Source: Burkholderia sp. S171
GTDB taxonomy: Bacteria > Pseudomonadota > Gammaproteobacteria > Burkholderiales > Burkholderiaceae
Direction: 5' to 3'
NCBI RefSeq assembly: GCF_009766085.1
Contig: NZ_LMUF01000061.1
Span: 7,835-71,834 of the forward strand
DNA length: 64,000 nt
In this document: in pieces, positions 42,077 to 50,482 of the stretch
Layout of the letters: the number at the start of each line of letters is the position of its first letter
How positions within the stretch are numbered: the stretch's first letter is position 1
Translations under genes and position numbers: made by a program
Notes under the pieces: generated by a model
Seen by the model: the letters and a program-made list of their open reading frames with translations, nothing else
Told to the model about the DNA's origin: nothing
The model's database searches: none

Positions 42077-42961
42077 ATGAACAAGAAATTAAAGTGGTCC
42101 CTGGTCGCAGGCGCAGTCCTGATAGTTATCGGGGTGATCGGTGGAAAGCACAAACCCGACCCAAGCAACGTCGACTCGACGACCGGCGGCGCGCCGGCTG
42201 GAACTTCGCGCGGCGCAAACCCTAGGCCCGAGATCAACCAGCTCGGCCTGGCCTTTGCCCAGGCACTGCTGTCGGATGACATAGCGGACGCCCTCAACGG
42301 AGGAAAGTCCAACATTGGGCTGCCGAGTCTGGGCATCGACTACTCCGTTTCCTCGTTGCAGTTGGCAAGGGAATATAGCGACAACGAAGTCGCCGCCGAC
42401 GCCAAATACAAACGGAAGCTTCTGTTGATCAGTGGGCGAATCAAGTCGATTAACAAGGACTTTTCTGACTCCGCCTACCTGTCGCTTCCCGGAATTGATG
42501 ATTTTTCCCAGGTCCAGGCCCACCTCGACGATGAGGGAGCGACCGATGCAGCCTCATATAAGCGGAACGCGAGCGTGATGCTCGTATGCACCGGCGCTGG
42601 CATGATCATCCAATCTCCCATGCTCCGCGATTGCACGCCGGCTAACCGGTACGCGGCGAGGATAGACAAAGAGTGGCGCAAAAAGCTGGCAACGTGGTTC
42701 GCAGACGGCGGGAAGTGGCCTGGCGACGATAAGAGCGGAACTGCACTAGCGGCTATGTACGTCGCCCGAACGGCGATGCCGGACGCGTCGGCGTGCGATC
42801 AAAACGTTGGCGGCGCTGCTTGCCGTGCCGATTTGCAGCGTGCGATGAAAACCGGCGGTCCCGCAATGCTTGCTGAATACAGCCGGATCAGGCTGTGGTT
42901 GGACTTGCCCGAGTCGCTGCCGTTACCGGGCAATGCCAGCAATAAAAAATCGGCGGGCTGA
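42077..42961 (+). CDS. Exported or anchored protein with OB-fold-like domain
   Basis: A 294-residue protein with one N-terminal membrane/signal segment (MNKKLKWSLVAGAVLIVIGV, residues 1-20). A linker (to about 88) leads to a domain SSLQLAREYSDNEVAADAKY (about 92-111) then KRKLLLISGRIKSINKDFSD (about 112-131), which has the pattern of the tRNA_anti-like OB-fold family. The rest (about 170-294) has four conserved-looking Cys (MLVCTGAG, RDCTPA, ACDQNVGG, AACRADL) and no match I know. It is first in a three-gene run with very short spacing, closed by a strong terminator. Codon choice looks less GC-biased than neighbours. Function unknown. Confidence 0.7.
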   Translation: MNKKLKWSLVAGAVLIVIGVIGGKHKPDPSNVDSTTGGAPAGTSRGANPRPEINQLGLAFAQALLSDDIADALNGGKSNIGLPSLGIDYSVSSLQLAREYSDNEVAADAKYKRKLLLISGRIKSINKDFSDSAYLSLPGIDDFSQVQAHLDDEGATDAASYKRNASVMLVCTGAGMIIQSPMLRDCTPANRYAARIDKEWRKKLATWFADGGKWPGDDKSGTALAAMYVARTAMPDASACDQNVGGAACRADLQRAMKTGGPAMLAEYSRIRLWLDLPESLPLPGNASNKKSAG

Positions 42962-42964
42962 GCG

Positions 42965-43270
42965 ATGCCTCAAACCGATGTATTACCGACGGCGCCGCGC
43001 TACGCTGATTTTTTGCGTTACCTGGTAGCTCACGATGTAAATAATGTGTGCAATTCGTGCAGCCGACCAAACTGGGCCATCGGTCTACTGGCAGAGGGTG
43101 GGCCAACCTACCAATGGTTCGGCACTTACGGATGGGACGCAAAGGCGCGGCTAGAGCCGCTCAACGTGATTGCGATGGAATGTACACATTGCGGTTACAT
43201 GCGGTTTTACAGCACCAATAAGGTAGCATTTTGGATTGCGCAGAATCCAGTACGGACGTCGTCAATATGA
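42965..43270 (+). CDS. Hypothetical protein with two Cys pairs (possible zinc ribbon)
   Basis: A 101-residue soluble protein. Two CxxC pairs, NNVCNSCSRPNW (about 26-37) and AMECTHCGYMRF (about 70-81), are spaced like a zinc ribbon with an inserted beta region between them. No family is recognised. It begins 3 bases after the preceding stop and its own stop overlaps the next ATG (ATGA), so the three genes are one translationally coupled unit. Confidence 0.7.
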   Translation: MPQTDVLPTAPRYADFLRYLVAHDVNNVCNSCSRPNWAIGLLAEGGPTYQWFGTYGWDAKARLEPLNVIAMECTHCGYMRFYSTNKVAFWIAQNPVRTSSI

Positions 43271-43566
43271 GTCGAAATAAGATTTTAGAATGGACCGGCA
43301 GTAACGCGGGACCTAAACCGCCAGTCAGTATTGACGATTCAAGCGGTGGCGGCGATGATGGCGGCATGGAACCTCGAATCGCAAAACTGGAAGCAGGGCA
43401 GGAATTTATCCAACGGGACATTAGGGACCTGAAGGACGACGTTCGCGCGATCTACGGAGAGATCAACGGTATCCGCACCACTGACTTTCGCCTCCTGTTT
43501 GGGGCCATCATTGGCGTGGCCGTTGGACTGGCGGGCCTGATGGCACGAGGATTTCACTGGATTTAG
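43267..43566 (+). CDS. Small C-tail-anchored coiled-coil protein
   Basis: A 99-residue protein: a Gly/Asp-rich, disordered first third (SIDDSSGGGDDGGMEP), a heptad-like helix (EPRIAKLEAGQEFIQRDIRD, about 35-54, continuing LKDDVRAIYGEINGIRT), and one C-terminal membrane helix (RLLFGAIIGVAVGLAGLMAR, about 74-93). The layout resembles small phage or haemolysin XhlA-type proteins that pair with holins. It overlaps the upstream gene by four bases and is followed by a terminator 24 bases later. Function unknown. Confidence 0.7.
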   Translation: MSRNKILEWTGSNAGPKPPVSIDDSSGGGDDGGMEPRIAKLEAGQEFIQRDIRDLKDDVRAIYGEINGIRTTDFRLLFGAIIGVAVGLAGLMARGFHWI

Positions 43567-43589
43567 GTGGTCCGGCTACGTTTTTCTCG

Positions 43590-43612
43590 CCCCGCTGCGT
43601 GCGGGGTTTTTT
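43590..43612 (+). terminator. Terminator closing the three-gene cassette
   Basis: CCCCGC (43590-43595), loop TGCGT, GCGGGG, then six T. Confidence 0.9.
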
Positions 43613-43775
43613 GTGCTCGCGCAGTTCGTGTGTCCTCGCGTGCGACACGTTCTTGCCGTCAAGCTCGTGACCGATGGCGAGATAAACTGAACACTATCCC
43701 GCTCGAATTTCCCGTCGCCCCGGAGCCGTTGTTCCTGCTCAAACCCGAGGCCGATGTGTCCAATGCCAATCGCTC

Positions 43776-44630
43776 ATGACCCTGTTGCTTCAGATTTCAG
43801 ATCCGCACTTCGGCACCGAACAACCGCCTGTCGTGGCCGCGTTACTGCGTCTCGCCAATACGTTGCAGCCCGATCTCGTTGTCATCTCCGGCGACATTAC
43901 ACAGCGCGCCAGGCGGGCGCAATTCAACGCCGCGAGGGCGTTCATCAAGTCATTTGGTACGTTCAGTGCAACGCCTTTCATTGTCGTGCCGGGCAATCAT
44001 GACATTCCGCTGTACAACCTCTATGCGCGCGTTGTCGACCCCTACGCCAATTATCAGCGCGTGTTCGGGAATGACCTCGAACCCGTGTTCGAATCGGACG
44101 CGCTGTTGGTGATCGGCGTGAATACTACGCGGGCGTACCGTCATAAGGATGGCGAAGTATCGGCGCAGCAGGTAGAACGCGTGGTCCGCCGGCTCGGCCA
44201 TGCGACGGCGCGGCAACTGCGGGTTGTCGTGACGCATCAGCCTGTTGCGGCTGCGCGCGCCAATGACATCCGCAACCTGTTGCATGGCCGCGAACACGCG
44301 ATTGAACGCTGGTCGCAAGTGGGCGTGGACCTGATCCTGGGCGGTCACATTCATCTTCCCTATGTAACGCCGCTGCACGTTGCGTACAAGAACTTGCCGC
44401 GTCCGATGTGGGCCGTGCAGGCGGGAACCTCGTTGTCGTCGCGTGTGCGCGGGAGCGTGCCCAATTCGGTGAACGTGATTGACTACGATGCGTCGCATAC
44501 GGGCACACGGCGTGCGGCTGTTGCGCGCTGGGATTTCAATCAGGCGAGCGCATCGTTTGAACGCAATATGCAGCACGAACTTGATCTGGATAGCGAGTCA
44601 CTCAAGGCTCCGTTAGCAACGCATTTATGA
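43776..44630 (+). CDS. Soluble metallophosphoesterase
   Basis: A 284-residue calcineurin-like phosphoesterase. Metal ligands are in QISDPHFG (Asp9, His11), VVISGDIT (Asp40), VPGNHDIPLY (Asn74, His75), VVVTHQPV near residue 150 and LGGHIHLPY near 188-196. The layout resembles CpdA-type cyclic nucleotide phosphodiesterases and their lipid-acting relatives; the substrate is not certain. Its stop overlaps the PAP2 start (ATGA), suggesting that the two act together, possibly on phospholipid intermediates. The ribosome site is weak. Confidence 0.9.
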   Translation: MTLLLQISDPHFGTEQPPVVAALLRLANTLQPDLVVISGDITQRARRAQFNAARAFIKSFGTFSATPFIVVPGNHDIPLYNLYARVVDPYANYQRVFGNDLEPVFESDALLVIGVNTTRAYRHKDGEVSAQQVERVVRRLGHATARQLRVVVTHQPVAAARANDIRNLLHGREHAIERWSQVGVDLILGGHIHLPYVTPLHVAYKNLPRPMWAVQAGTSLSSRVRGSVPNSVNVIDYDASHTGTRRAAVARWDFNQASASFERNMQHELDLDSESLKAPLATHL

Positions 44631-45463
44631 AACAAATCGAAGGGCAATACGCCGGCTTGTTCGAGGTGGCGCACATGGCTGGCGAGCACGCACTGATGCT
44701 GTTTGCGGTGTCTCTCGTTCTTGCGATGGTCGTGGTATTGGGGGCATGGCAGCTTGTGCAGCGCTACGGTTTGCCGCGGGAAAACGGCGGCCCGTCGGCC
44801 AGGTTCCTGCTGATCATCAATTTGGCTGTGAGCTTTGCAATCATCGTCGGCGCGGCGGCTTTGTTCGCTGCGATCGCCGACGAGATCGGCGCGGGCGAGA
44901 CACTCGGCCGCGCCGATCAGGCCTTTGCCGACGGCATCGCGAGCGCTGTTCCCATCGGCGTGATCCGCGCGTTCGCACTCGTCACGCATCTGGGCGACGC
45001 ATGGGTCCTCGGCGTCTGGTGCGTGCTAGGCGCATCCATTTTGACGCTGCGTCGAAGGTTCGCGCTCGCGATTGGCTTCGCGCTGGCGATAGTCGGAAAC
45101 GGCCTGCTTAACAGCACCATCAAACATATTTTCGAACGTGTGCGGCCAGTGCATGATCAATCGATCGCCACCGCTACCGGATGGAGCTTCCCGAGTGGCC
45201 ATTCATCGGGGTCGCTCGTCACCTACGGCATCATTGCGTATGTGCTCGTGCGGGTCTTGCCGGACCGCTGGCGCTTGGCCGTTATCGTGGGGGCCACGCT
45301 TATTGCTGTCACCACGGCAAGCAGCCGCGTATTTCTGCGCGTGCATTTTGCAAGCGACGTGCTGGCAGGCTTTGCGCTGGGAACGGTCTGGCTGGCGGCG
45401 TGTATCTTGAGTATCGAGTTGACGCGTAGGTACTGGCCGAGGCCGACGCAGCGTCAGTCCTGA
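44627..45463 (+). CDS. PAP2 family membrane phosphatase
   Basis: A 278-residue, about six-helix inner-membrane phosphatase. The three PAP2 motifs are intact: K166 with RP at 173-174 (KHIFERVRP), PSGH at 189-192 (SFPSGHSSGS) and SR at 233-234 with His240 and Asp244 (SRVFLRVHFASD). Members remove phosphate from phosphatidate, undecaprenyl diphosphate or similar lipids at the periplasmic face. Translationally coupled to the preceding phosphoesterase. Its end overlaps the convergent PPC-domain gene by 10 bases. Confidence 0.93.
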   Translation: MKQIEGQYAGLFEVAHMAGEHALMLFAVSLVLAMVVVLGAWQLVQRYGLPRENGGPSARFLLIINLAVSFAIIVGAAALFAAIADEIGAGETLGRADQAFADGIASAVPIGVIRAFALVTHLGDAWVLGVWCVLGASILTLRRRFALAIGFALAIVGNGLLNSTIKHIFERVRPVHDQSIATATGWSFPSGHSSGSLVTYGIIAYVLVRVLPDRWRLAVIVGATLIAVTTASSRVFLRVHFASDVLAGFALGTVWLAACILSIELTRRYWPRPTQRQS

Positions 45464-45855
45464 TGGCGGTGTATCGATAGTTCGGGAAAGCCGGTGCGCA
45501 GATCTGCATCGCGTGAGAAGCGCACGCCTTCCAGACAAACGATCAGGATCTCCGCGGTCGTCCGCACAATGCATCCCGCCGATACATGGCCGCCGATCAC
45601 GCGGCCTTCGGCATTCGAGACGGCCATATGAAGATGCGCGCCGTCGGCTGACAGTGAGCCGGCCAGCGTCAGGATTTCGAGGTCACCGTCAAGCCGGGTC
45701 GGCTGGTCGAGGCCCGCGTAACGCAGGTTTGCCACGCTCAGGCTGCCGATGCCCTGCATCACGAACGCGGCGCCCATGGCCTGGCCCCGCGCGATTGTTT
45801 CAAGCGCGGCACGGAGGTCGTCACCGGGCACAAGGCGCACCGGAAGTGTCTGCAT
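45454..45855 (-). CDS. PPC (DUF296) domain protein
   Basis: A 133-residue single-domain protein of the PPC/DUF296 family: MQTLPVRLVPGDDLRAALET (1-20), AAFVMQGIGSLSVANLRYAG (about 31-50), LEILTLAGSLSADGAHLHMA (about 61-80), VIGGHVSAGCIV (about 90-101) and a final ISTAEI-type strand (here RTTAEILIVCLEG). The His-x-His in AHLHMAVS and GGHV are the usual metal-site positions. Bacterial members are often annotated as DNA-binding but the role is not established. Start ATG 45855 chosen by family length. Confidence 0.9.
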   Translation of the reverse strand: MQTLPVRLVPGDDLRAALETIARGQAMGAAFVMQGIGSLSVANLRYAGLDQPTRLDGDLEILTLAGSLSADGAHLHMAVSNAEGRVIGGHVSAGCIVRTTAEILIVCLEGVRFSRDADLRTGFPELSIHRHQD

Positions 45856-45944
45856 AAGTAAAGTCCCAAGGCTACGCGGTGCATCAATGATGGCATGATG
45901 ATTCCGGTTTCGCGCATCGCCCTCCAATCAAACCGACATTGCCC

Positions 45945-46334
45945 ATGACAACCGAACTTCATATCCTCGCCTGGACGCTTGTCCTTGCCCTTATTCAGGT
46001 GCTGCTGCCTTCGGTGGTACGTAGCCGCGAAACCGGCTTGGGATATAACGGCGGGCCGCGTGACAAGGCAGGGCCGCCGGTCGGGAAGCTGACTGGCCGC
46101 CTGATGCGCGCCCAGAACAACCTGTTCGAGACCTTGCCCGTGTTCGCCATCGCCATCCTGATCGCGCACCTGGCCGGCCGCGAAGGGACGCTGACGCTTT
46201 ACGGCGCGTGGTTGTATATCGTCGCCCGCGTGGTCTACCTGCCCTTGTACGCGGCAGGGATTCCGTTTCTGCGTTCGCTTGTATGGCTCGTCTCGCTTTT
46301 CGGCATCATTCTTGTTCTCGTCCCTATTATCTGA
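45945..46334 (+). CDS. MAPEG family membrane protein
   Basis: A 129-residue protein with four membrane helices. RAQNNLFETLPVFAIAILIA (about 50-69) carries the conserved MAPEG signature (RxxxNxxE), and LYIVARVVYLPLYAAGIPFL (about 86-105) follows. Eukaryotic MAPEG proteins bind glutathione and eicosanoids; the bacterial role is unclear. It reads divergently from the PPC gene and is followed by the carboxylesterase gene after 26 bases. Confidence 0.9.
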   Translation: MTTELHILAWTLVLALIQVLLPSVVRSRETGLGYNGGPRDKAGPPVGKLTGRLMRAQNNLFETLPVFAIAILIAHLAGREGTLTLYGAWLYIVARVVYLPLYAAGIPFLRSLVWLVSLFGIILVLVPII

Positions 46335-46360
46335 AACCATTTGAAACCGGAGTCCAGTCA

Positions 46361-47035
46361 ATGACCGCTTTGCTCACCACCATCGACGTGGAAACCGCGC
46401 CGAATCCCGAGTTCGCCGTGATCCTGATGCACGGCCTGGGCGCCGACGCGAACGACTTCATCCCGCTGGTGCCTGAGCTGCGCCTGGGCGACTTACCCGC
46501 TGTGCGATTCGTGTTTCCGAACGCCACCGAAATGCCGGTGACCGGCAACAACGGTTATGTGATGCGGGCGTGGTACGACATTTTGTCATTCGAAGGTGTG
46601 AACCGCCGGGTCGATGAAGCCGGATTGAAGGCATCGTGCGAACGGATTCGCGACCTGATCGCGCGGGAGAACGAGCGCGGTATTCCGACTTCGAAGATCT
46701 TCCTGGCGGGGTTTTCGCAAGGCGGCGCAATGACCTACACCGCGGGGCTCACGCATCCCGACAAACTGGCGGGAATGATCGTGCTGTCCGGTTACGTGCC
46801 GTCGACTGGTTTGATCGATGCGGCGTTCAGCGAAGCGAACCGCGACACGCCGATCTTCGCCGCGCATGGCACGCAGGACCCCGTGTTGCCGATCGAGTTG
46901 GCTGTTCAAGGCCGCGACTTCGCGCTCGCGCATGGTTGCAAGCTGGAATGGCATACCTACCCGATGCAGCACTCGGTCTGTGCCGAAGAAATCGAGGCCT
47001 TGCGCGTGTGGCTAGGCGCAAGACTCTCTGATTAA
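46361..47035 (+). CDS. Carboxylesterase of the phospholipase/carboxylesterase family
   Basis: A 224-residue alpha/beta hydrolase. It has the oxyanion region ILMHGLGADANDFIPLVPEL (about 22-41), the nucleophile elbow GFSQGGAMTY (about 117-126, Ser119), Asp in FAAHGTQDPVLPIEL (about 166-180) and the catalytic His in YPMQHSVCAEE (about 201-211). This is the EstB/carboxylesterase II type that cleaves short acyl esters. The start at 46361 follows the expected N-terminus (TTIDVETAPNP). Its last 4 bases overlap the convergent nucleoside hydrolase gene. Confidence 0.93.
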   Translation: MTALLTTIDVETAPNPEFAVILMHGLGADANDFIPLVPELRLGDLPAVRFVFPNATEMPVTGNNGYVMRAWYDILSFEGVNRRVDEAGLKASCERIRDLIARENERGIPTSKIFLAGFSQGGAMTYTAGLTHPDKLAGMIVLSGYVPSTGLIDAAFSEANRDTPIFAAHGTQDPVLPIELAVQGRDFALAHGCKLEWHTYPMQHSVCAEEIEALRVWLGARLSD

Positions 47036-47997
47036 ACAGCCTTGAACAAGGTGTTTTTATACAAATCGAGCATGCCGGCTGCATCCACGCCGATGCAGAC
47101 CGACTGCGCCGGACGGTCATCCCAGTCGGGCGCCGGGACGCGCATGGTCGAGGGTTTCTGTATCGTCTGACCGGTCGCGATGCCGCTGGTCAGCACCCGC
47201 ACGGGACCCTTGCGCACCGTATAGAGATGCGGAGCCAGCACGTACGCCACGGCAGATGCATCGTGGACATAGATGCCTTTGAGTCCGGCGCTGTCATGGT
47301 GGAACTGCGCGTAATGCCGCGATACATCCCAGACAAAACGGCCGGCCTCGCCCGCGCCATCGCGAATCGATGCAAGCCATTCGTTGGGCATGATCGTGTT
47401 TTGCGTGACGTCGAGGCCGACGAGCGTGACCGGCCACGCCGCGCCGAGCACGAGATCCGCTGCATCGGGATCGCCCATGATGTTGGCTTCCGCGGCCGGC
47501 GAAACGTTGCCCAGCACGCCCGCAATTCCGAATGCCCCGCCCATGATGACAACCTGCTTCACCAGCCCGGCAATACCCGGGTCGGCTTTCAGCGCGAGGG
47601 CCAGATTCGTCAATGGACCGACCGCGATCAGCGTCACTTCGCCGGGAAACGCGCGAACCGTATCGATCACGAATTGATGCGCGGGACGCGCGTCGAGCGT
47701 TGTATCGTCGGGCTGGTCCAGTTCGATATTGCCGAGACCGTTGTCGCCGTGAATCCAGCCGAGCGGCGCGGGTGGCGCGCGATGCAAGGGCGCCGCCGCG
47801 CCGCGCGCCACCGGCACGCCGGGGGCAAAACGCGAGCGCAGGTAGAGCGCGTTAGCCGTGGTCGTTTCTATGGTCGCGTTGCCGAACACGCTTGTGATGC
47901 CAAGCAGTTCGATCTCGGGATGCAGCGCCTGGAACACTAGGGCCATGGCGTCGTCGACACCCGGGTCGGTATCGTAGATAACCTTATGCGTTGTCAT
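47032..47997 (-). CDS. Nucleoside hydrolase
   Basis: A 321-residue inosine/uridine-preferring nucleoside hydrolase: ribonucleoside to base plus ribose. The calcium-binding DTDPGVDDAMAL (about 9-20) is intact, as are GPLTNLALAL (about 126-135), MGGAFG and the catalytic-region HDASAVAYVL (about 245-254). Its ATG overlaps the cdd stop (ATGA), and nupC lies upstream in the same unit. So cytidine is imported, deaminated to uridine, then split to uracil and ribose. The exact nucleoside preference is inferred from that context. Confidence 0.93.
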   Translation of the reverse strand: MTTHKVIYDTDPGVDDAMALVFQALHPEIELLGITSVFGNATIETTTANALYLRSRFAPGVPVARGAAAPLHRAPPAPLGWIHGDNGLGNIELDQPDDTTLDARPAHQFVIDTVRAFPGEVTLIAVGPLTNLALALKADPGIAGLVKQVVIMGGAFGIAGVLGNVSPAAEANIMGDPDAADLVLGAAWPVTLVGLDVTQNTIMPNEWLASIRDGAGEAGRFVWDVSRHYAQFHHDSAGLKGIYVHDASAVAYVLAPHLYTVRKGPVRVLTSGIATGQTIQKPSTMRVPAPDWDDRPAQSVCIGVDAAGMLDLYKNTLFKAV

Positions 47998-48383
47998 AAA
48001 TAGAACGCGTCCGGGAGTTGTTCGCGAGCGGTGGTGTCTCGGATCGCGCCAGTGAGATTGCCGAGGCGAATGGTCAACTCGGGTCCACCTAGTTCGATGA
48101 TCACCTGACGGCACGCGCCACAGGGCGCAATGGGCCCGTCGGTGTCACCGATCACGGCGAGCGCTGCGAATTGATCGCGGGCGTAACCTGCGGCAATCGC
48201 GCTGAAAAACGCCGTGCGTTCCGCACAATTGCATAAACCATACGATGCATTCTCGACGTTGCAGCCATCGAATACGCTGCCATCTTTTGTGAGCAAGGCC
48301 GCGCCGACCTTGAACCTGGAATAGGGTGCGTAAGCGTGCTCGCGCGCGTGCTTCGCGCGTTCGAGCAATTCGTCCATCGTCAT
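47994..48383 (-). CDS. cdd: Cytidine deaminase
   Basis: A 129-residue small tetrameric-type cytidine deaminase. Zinc ligands are Cys53 with the proton-shuttling Glu55 (CNCAERTAF) and Cys88/Cys91 (PCGACRQ). FKVGAALLTKDG and CNVENASYGLCN complete the signature. Reaction: cytidine or deoxycytidine plus water to uridine plus ammonia. GAGGAG lies 7 bases before the ATG. It sits 10 bases after nupC and overlaps the nucleoside hydrolase gene. Confidence 0.95.
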   Translation of the reverse strand: MTMDELLERAKHAREHAYAPYSRFKVGAALLTKDGSVFDGCNVENASYGLCNCAERTAFFSAIAAGYARDQFAALAVIGDTDGPIAPCGACRQVIIELGGPELTIRLGNLTGAIRDTTAREQLPDAFYL

Positions 48384-48393
48384 GATTTTCTCC

Positions 48394-49671
48394 TCAGTTC
48401 AGCGTCAGGAACATGCCCGCGATCGTCGCGCTCATCAGGTTCGAGAGCGTGGCGGCGAGCACGACGCGCAGGCCGTAACGTGCCACTTCCGCGCGACGCT
48501 CCGGCGCAACCGCGCTGAAGCCGCCGGTCAGCACGGCGATCGACGAAAAATTCGCGAAGCCGCACAGCGCGAAAGACAAGATCGCTATGGTACGCGGATC
48601 AAGCACCTGCAAGCCAGCCGCGGCGACGCTGGCGGAGTCCTTCAAATACGGAGACAGCGACGCGTAGGCCACGAACTCGTTGAGGATGAGTTTCTGACCG
48701 AGGAAGTTGCCCGCGAGTGCGGCCTGGTCCCAGGGCACGCCAATCAGATACGCGAGCGGCGCGAACACAGCGCCGAGCACGGATTGCATCGATACATTGG
48801 GGTCGCCGAACCAGCCGCCGATGCCGCCCACGATCCCGTTGAGCATCGCGATCAGGCCGACGAACGCGATCAGCATGGCGCCGACCATGACCGCGATCTT
48901 CAGGCCGACGGTTGCGCCGGAACTGGCCGCTTCGATTACGTTCGCCGGGCGTTTTTCGTCGAAGTTGAGGTTTTCGAGCGTGACGCGGCTGGCTTCGCTC
49001 GTGGGGTGGATGATCTTGGCGAACAGCAGTCCGCCCGGCACGGCCATGAACGACGCAGCGAGCAGGTACTCGACCTTCACGCCAAGGCCCGCGTAACCGG
49101 CAAGCACTGAACCGGCGACTGCCGCCATGCCGCTCGACATCACGGCGAACAGTTCCGCGCTGGTCATGTCACGCACGAACGGCTTCACGACCGCCGGCAT
49201 TTCACTTTGGCCGAGGAAGATGGTGGTGACGGCCGAAAACGATTCGATCTTCGATACCCCGAGCAGCTTCTGGAAGATCGTGCCGAGCACGATCACGATC
49301 CAGCGCATGATGCCGAGGTAATAGAGTACCGAGATCAACGCGGTCACGAAGATGATGGCCGGCAGCACGCGAACGGCGAAGACAAAACCGCCGTTGCCGA
49401 AGAGTTCGAACATCTTCGATTGAACGAGACCGCCGAACAGGAATTCGATGCCTGCGTTGCCGTAGCCGAGTACATGATTGACGCCCGCGGCCGCCGCGGA
49501 GAGCACGCTTTTGCCGAAGGGCACGAACAGGATGAAGGCGCCGATGCCGACCTGCGCCAGCAACGCGGGCACGACGGTGCGCAGGCGAATGCCGCGGCGA
49601 TTGGTGGAGAAGATGAAAGCGATGAGCAGCAGGACGGCGATGCCAAGCAGATTGCGTGCGATCAGGGCCAT
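48394..49671 (-). CDS. nupC: NupC-type concentrative nucleoside transporter
   Basis: A 425-residue membrane protein of the CNT family: nucleoside uptake with H+ or Na+. It has GLVQSKMFELFGNGGFVFAV (about 81-100), the conserved TIFLGQSEMPAVVKPFVRDM (about 149-168), MSSGMAAVAGSVLAGYAGLG (about 178-197) and KLILNEFVAYASLSPYLKDS (about 331-350). First gene of the nucleoside salvage operon (nupC-cdd-nucleoside hydrolase). Its upstream side is occupied by the large palindromic element, so the promoter must lie in the roughly 80 bp between the two or inside the element. Confidence 0.95.
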   Translation of the reverse strand: MALIARNLLGIAVLLLIAFIFSTNRRGIRLRTVVPALLAQVGIGAFILFVPFGKSVLSAAAAGVNHVLGYGNAGIEFLFGGLVQSKMFELFGNGGFVFAVRVLPAIIFVTALISVLYYLGIMRWIVIVLGTIFQKLLGVSKIESFSAVTTIFLGQSEMPAVVKPFVRDMTSAELFAVMSSGMAAVAGSVLAGYAGLGVKVEYLLAASFMAVPGGLLFAKIIHPTSEASRVTLENLNFDEKRPANVIEAASSGATVGLKIAVMVGAMLIAFVGLIAMLNGIVGGIGGWFGDPNVSMQSVLGAVFAPLAYLIGVPWDQAALAGNFLGQKLILNEFVAYASLSPYLKDSASVAAAGLQVLDPRTIAILSFALCGFANFSSIAVLTGGFSAVAPERRAEVARYGLRVVLAATLSNLMSATIAGMFLTLN

Positions 49672-49890
49672 GTCTCGTTATTTATGTTTATCAGAGGAAT
49701 GGGCGGATGCTACGCCATGTGCAGCGTTTAGAGAATAGTGCGGGGGGCGTTCGCACTCGGGTTTCGCTTTGGGTTTGCTGGCGCGGTGGGTTGGGTTTAT
49801 GTTGGGGTTGGGGTTCCAGGGATAGCGGTCGGGGTCAGTGCCGGGTTGCTGCTTTCGGTGTTGGTGGCCTGCCTGAGTTGGCTAATTTTT

Positions 49891-50109
49891 TTATCACTGT
49901 TAGCCACTGCGCGTGGCGGCGCGTCATTTCTTTGTCCAAAGCGACAAAGAAACGAAGCAAAGAAAACGCTTTCAACCACGCTACCCTAAGTGTCCACAGC
50001 GTGCAGTTTTGATTCATAGGTGCCCCAAAAGCACGGTGCTCGCCAGAACCACCAATGTTTGAAACCCTCCTTCTCCGAACTCAGGTTCTGACACGCTTCG
50101 CCACCAGTG
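49891..50109 (+). repeat. Left arm of the palindromic element
   Basis: 219 bp. It contains GCGACAAAGAAACGAAGCAA and TAAGTGTCCACAGCGTGCAG, both present unchanged in the complementary right arm. Most differences are single bases, clustered in the 35 bases nearest the centre. Confidence 0.88.
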
Positions 50110-50263
50110 ATTGAACCTGCCAAAGGTTTACCCCGCGCTATCCGCGGACAACCATCCATAAATTGGTAGGCATAACGAACCTCGTAGCCAACCCACCAGG
50201 AAGCGAGGTTGCAAATACGCGTGAGACCGAGCTGGTTCCTGGGCAATCGTGCTCGCCCGAGAG

Positions 50264-50482
50264 CACTGGTGGCGAAGCGTGTCTATGTCAGGATTCGCGA
50301 GAAGGGGGGTTCACAGATTGGTGGTTCTGGCGAGCACCGTGCTTTTGGGGCACCCATGAATAGAAACTGCACGCTGTGGACACTTAGGGTAGTGCGGTTG
50401 AAAGCGTTTTCTTTGCTTCGTTTCTTTGTCGCTAAGGACCAAGAAATGACGTGCTGCCACGCACAGTGGCTAACAGTGATAA
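50264..50482 (-). repeat. Right arm of the palindromic element
   Basis: 219 bp, the inverted copy of 49891-50109. It begins CACTGGTGGCGAAGCG and ends TAACAGTGATAA. The arms have equal length, so no net insertion or deletion has occurred since duplication. Confidence 0.88.

Noticed and set aside
49656..50012. Short frames running through the left part of the palindromic element
   Set aside because: They arise from the G-rich tract and repeat arm, are not matched in a consistent frame in the other arm, and lack ribosome sites.
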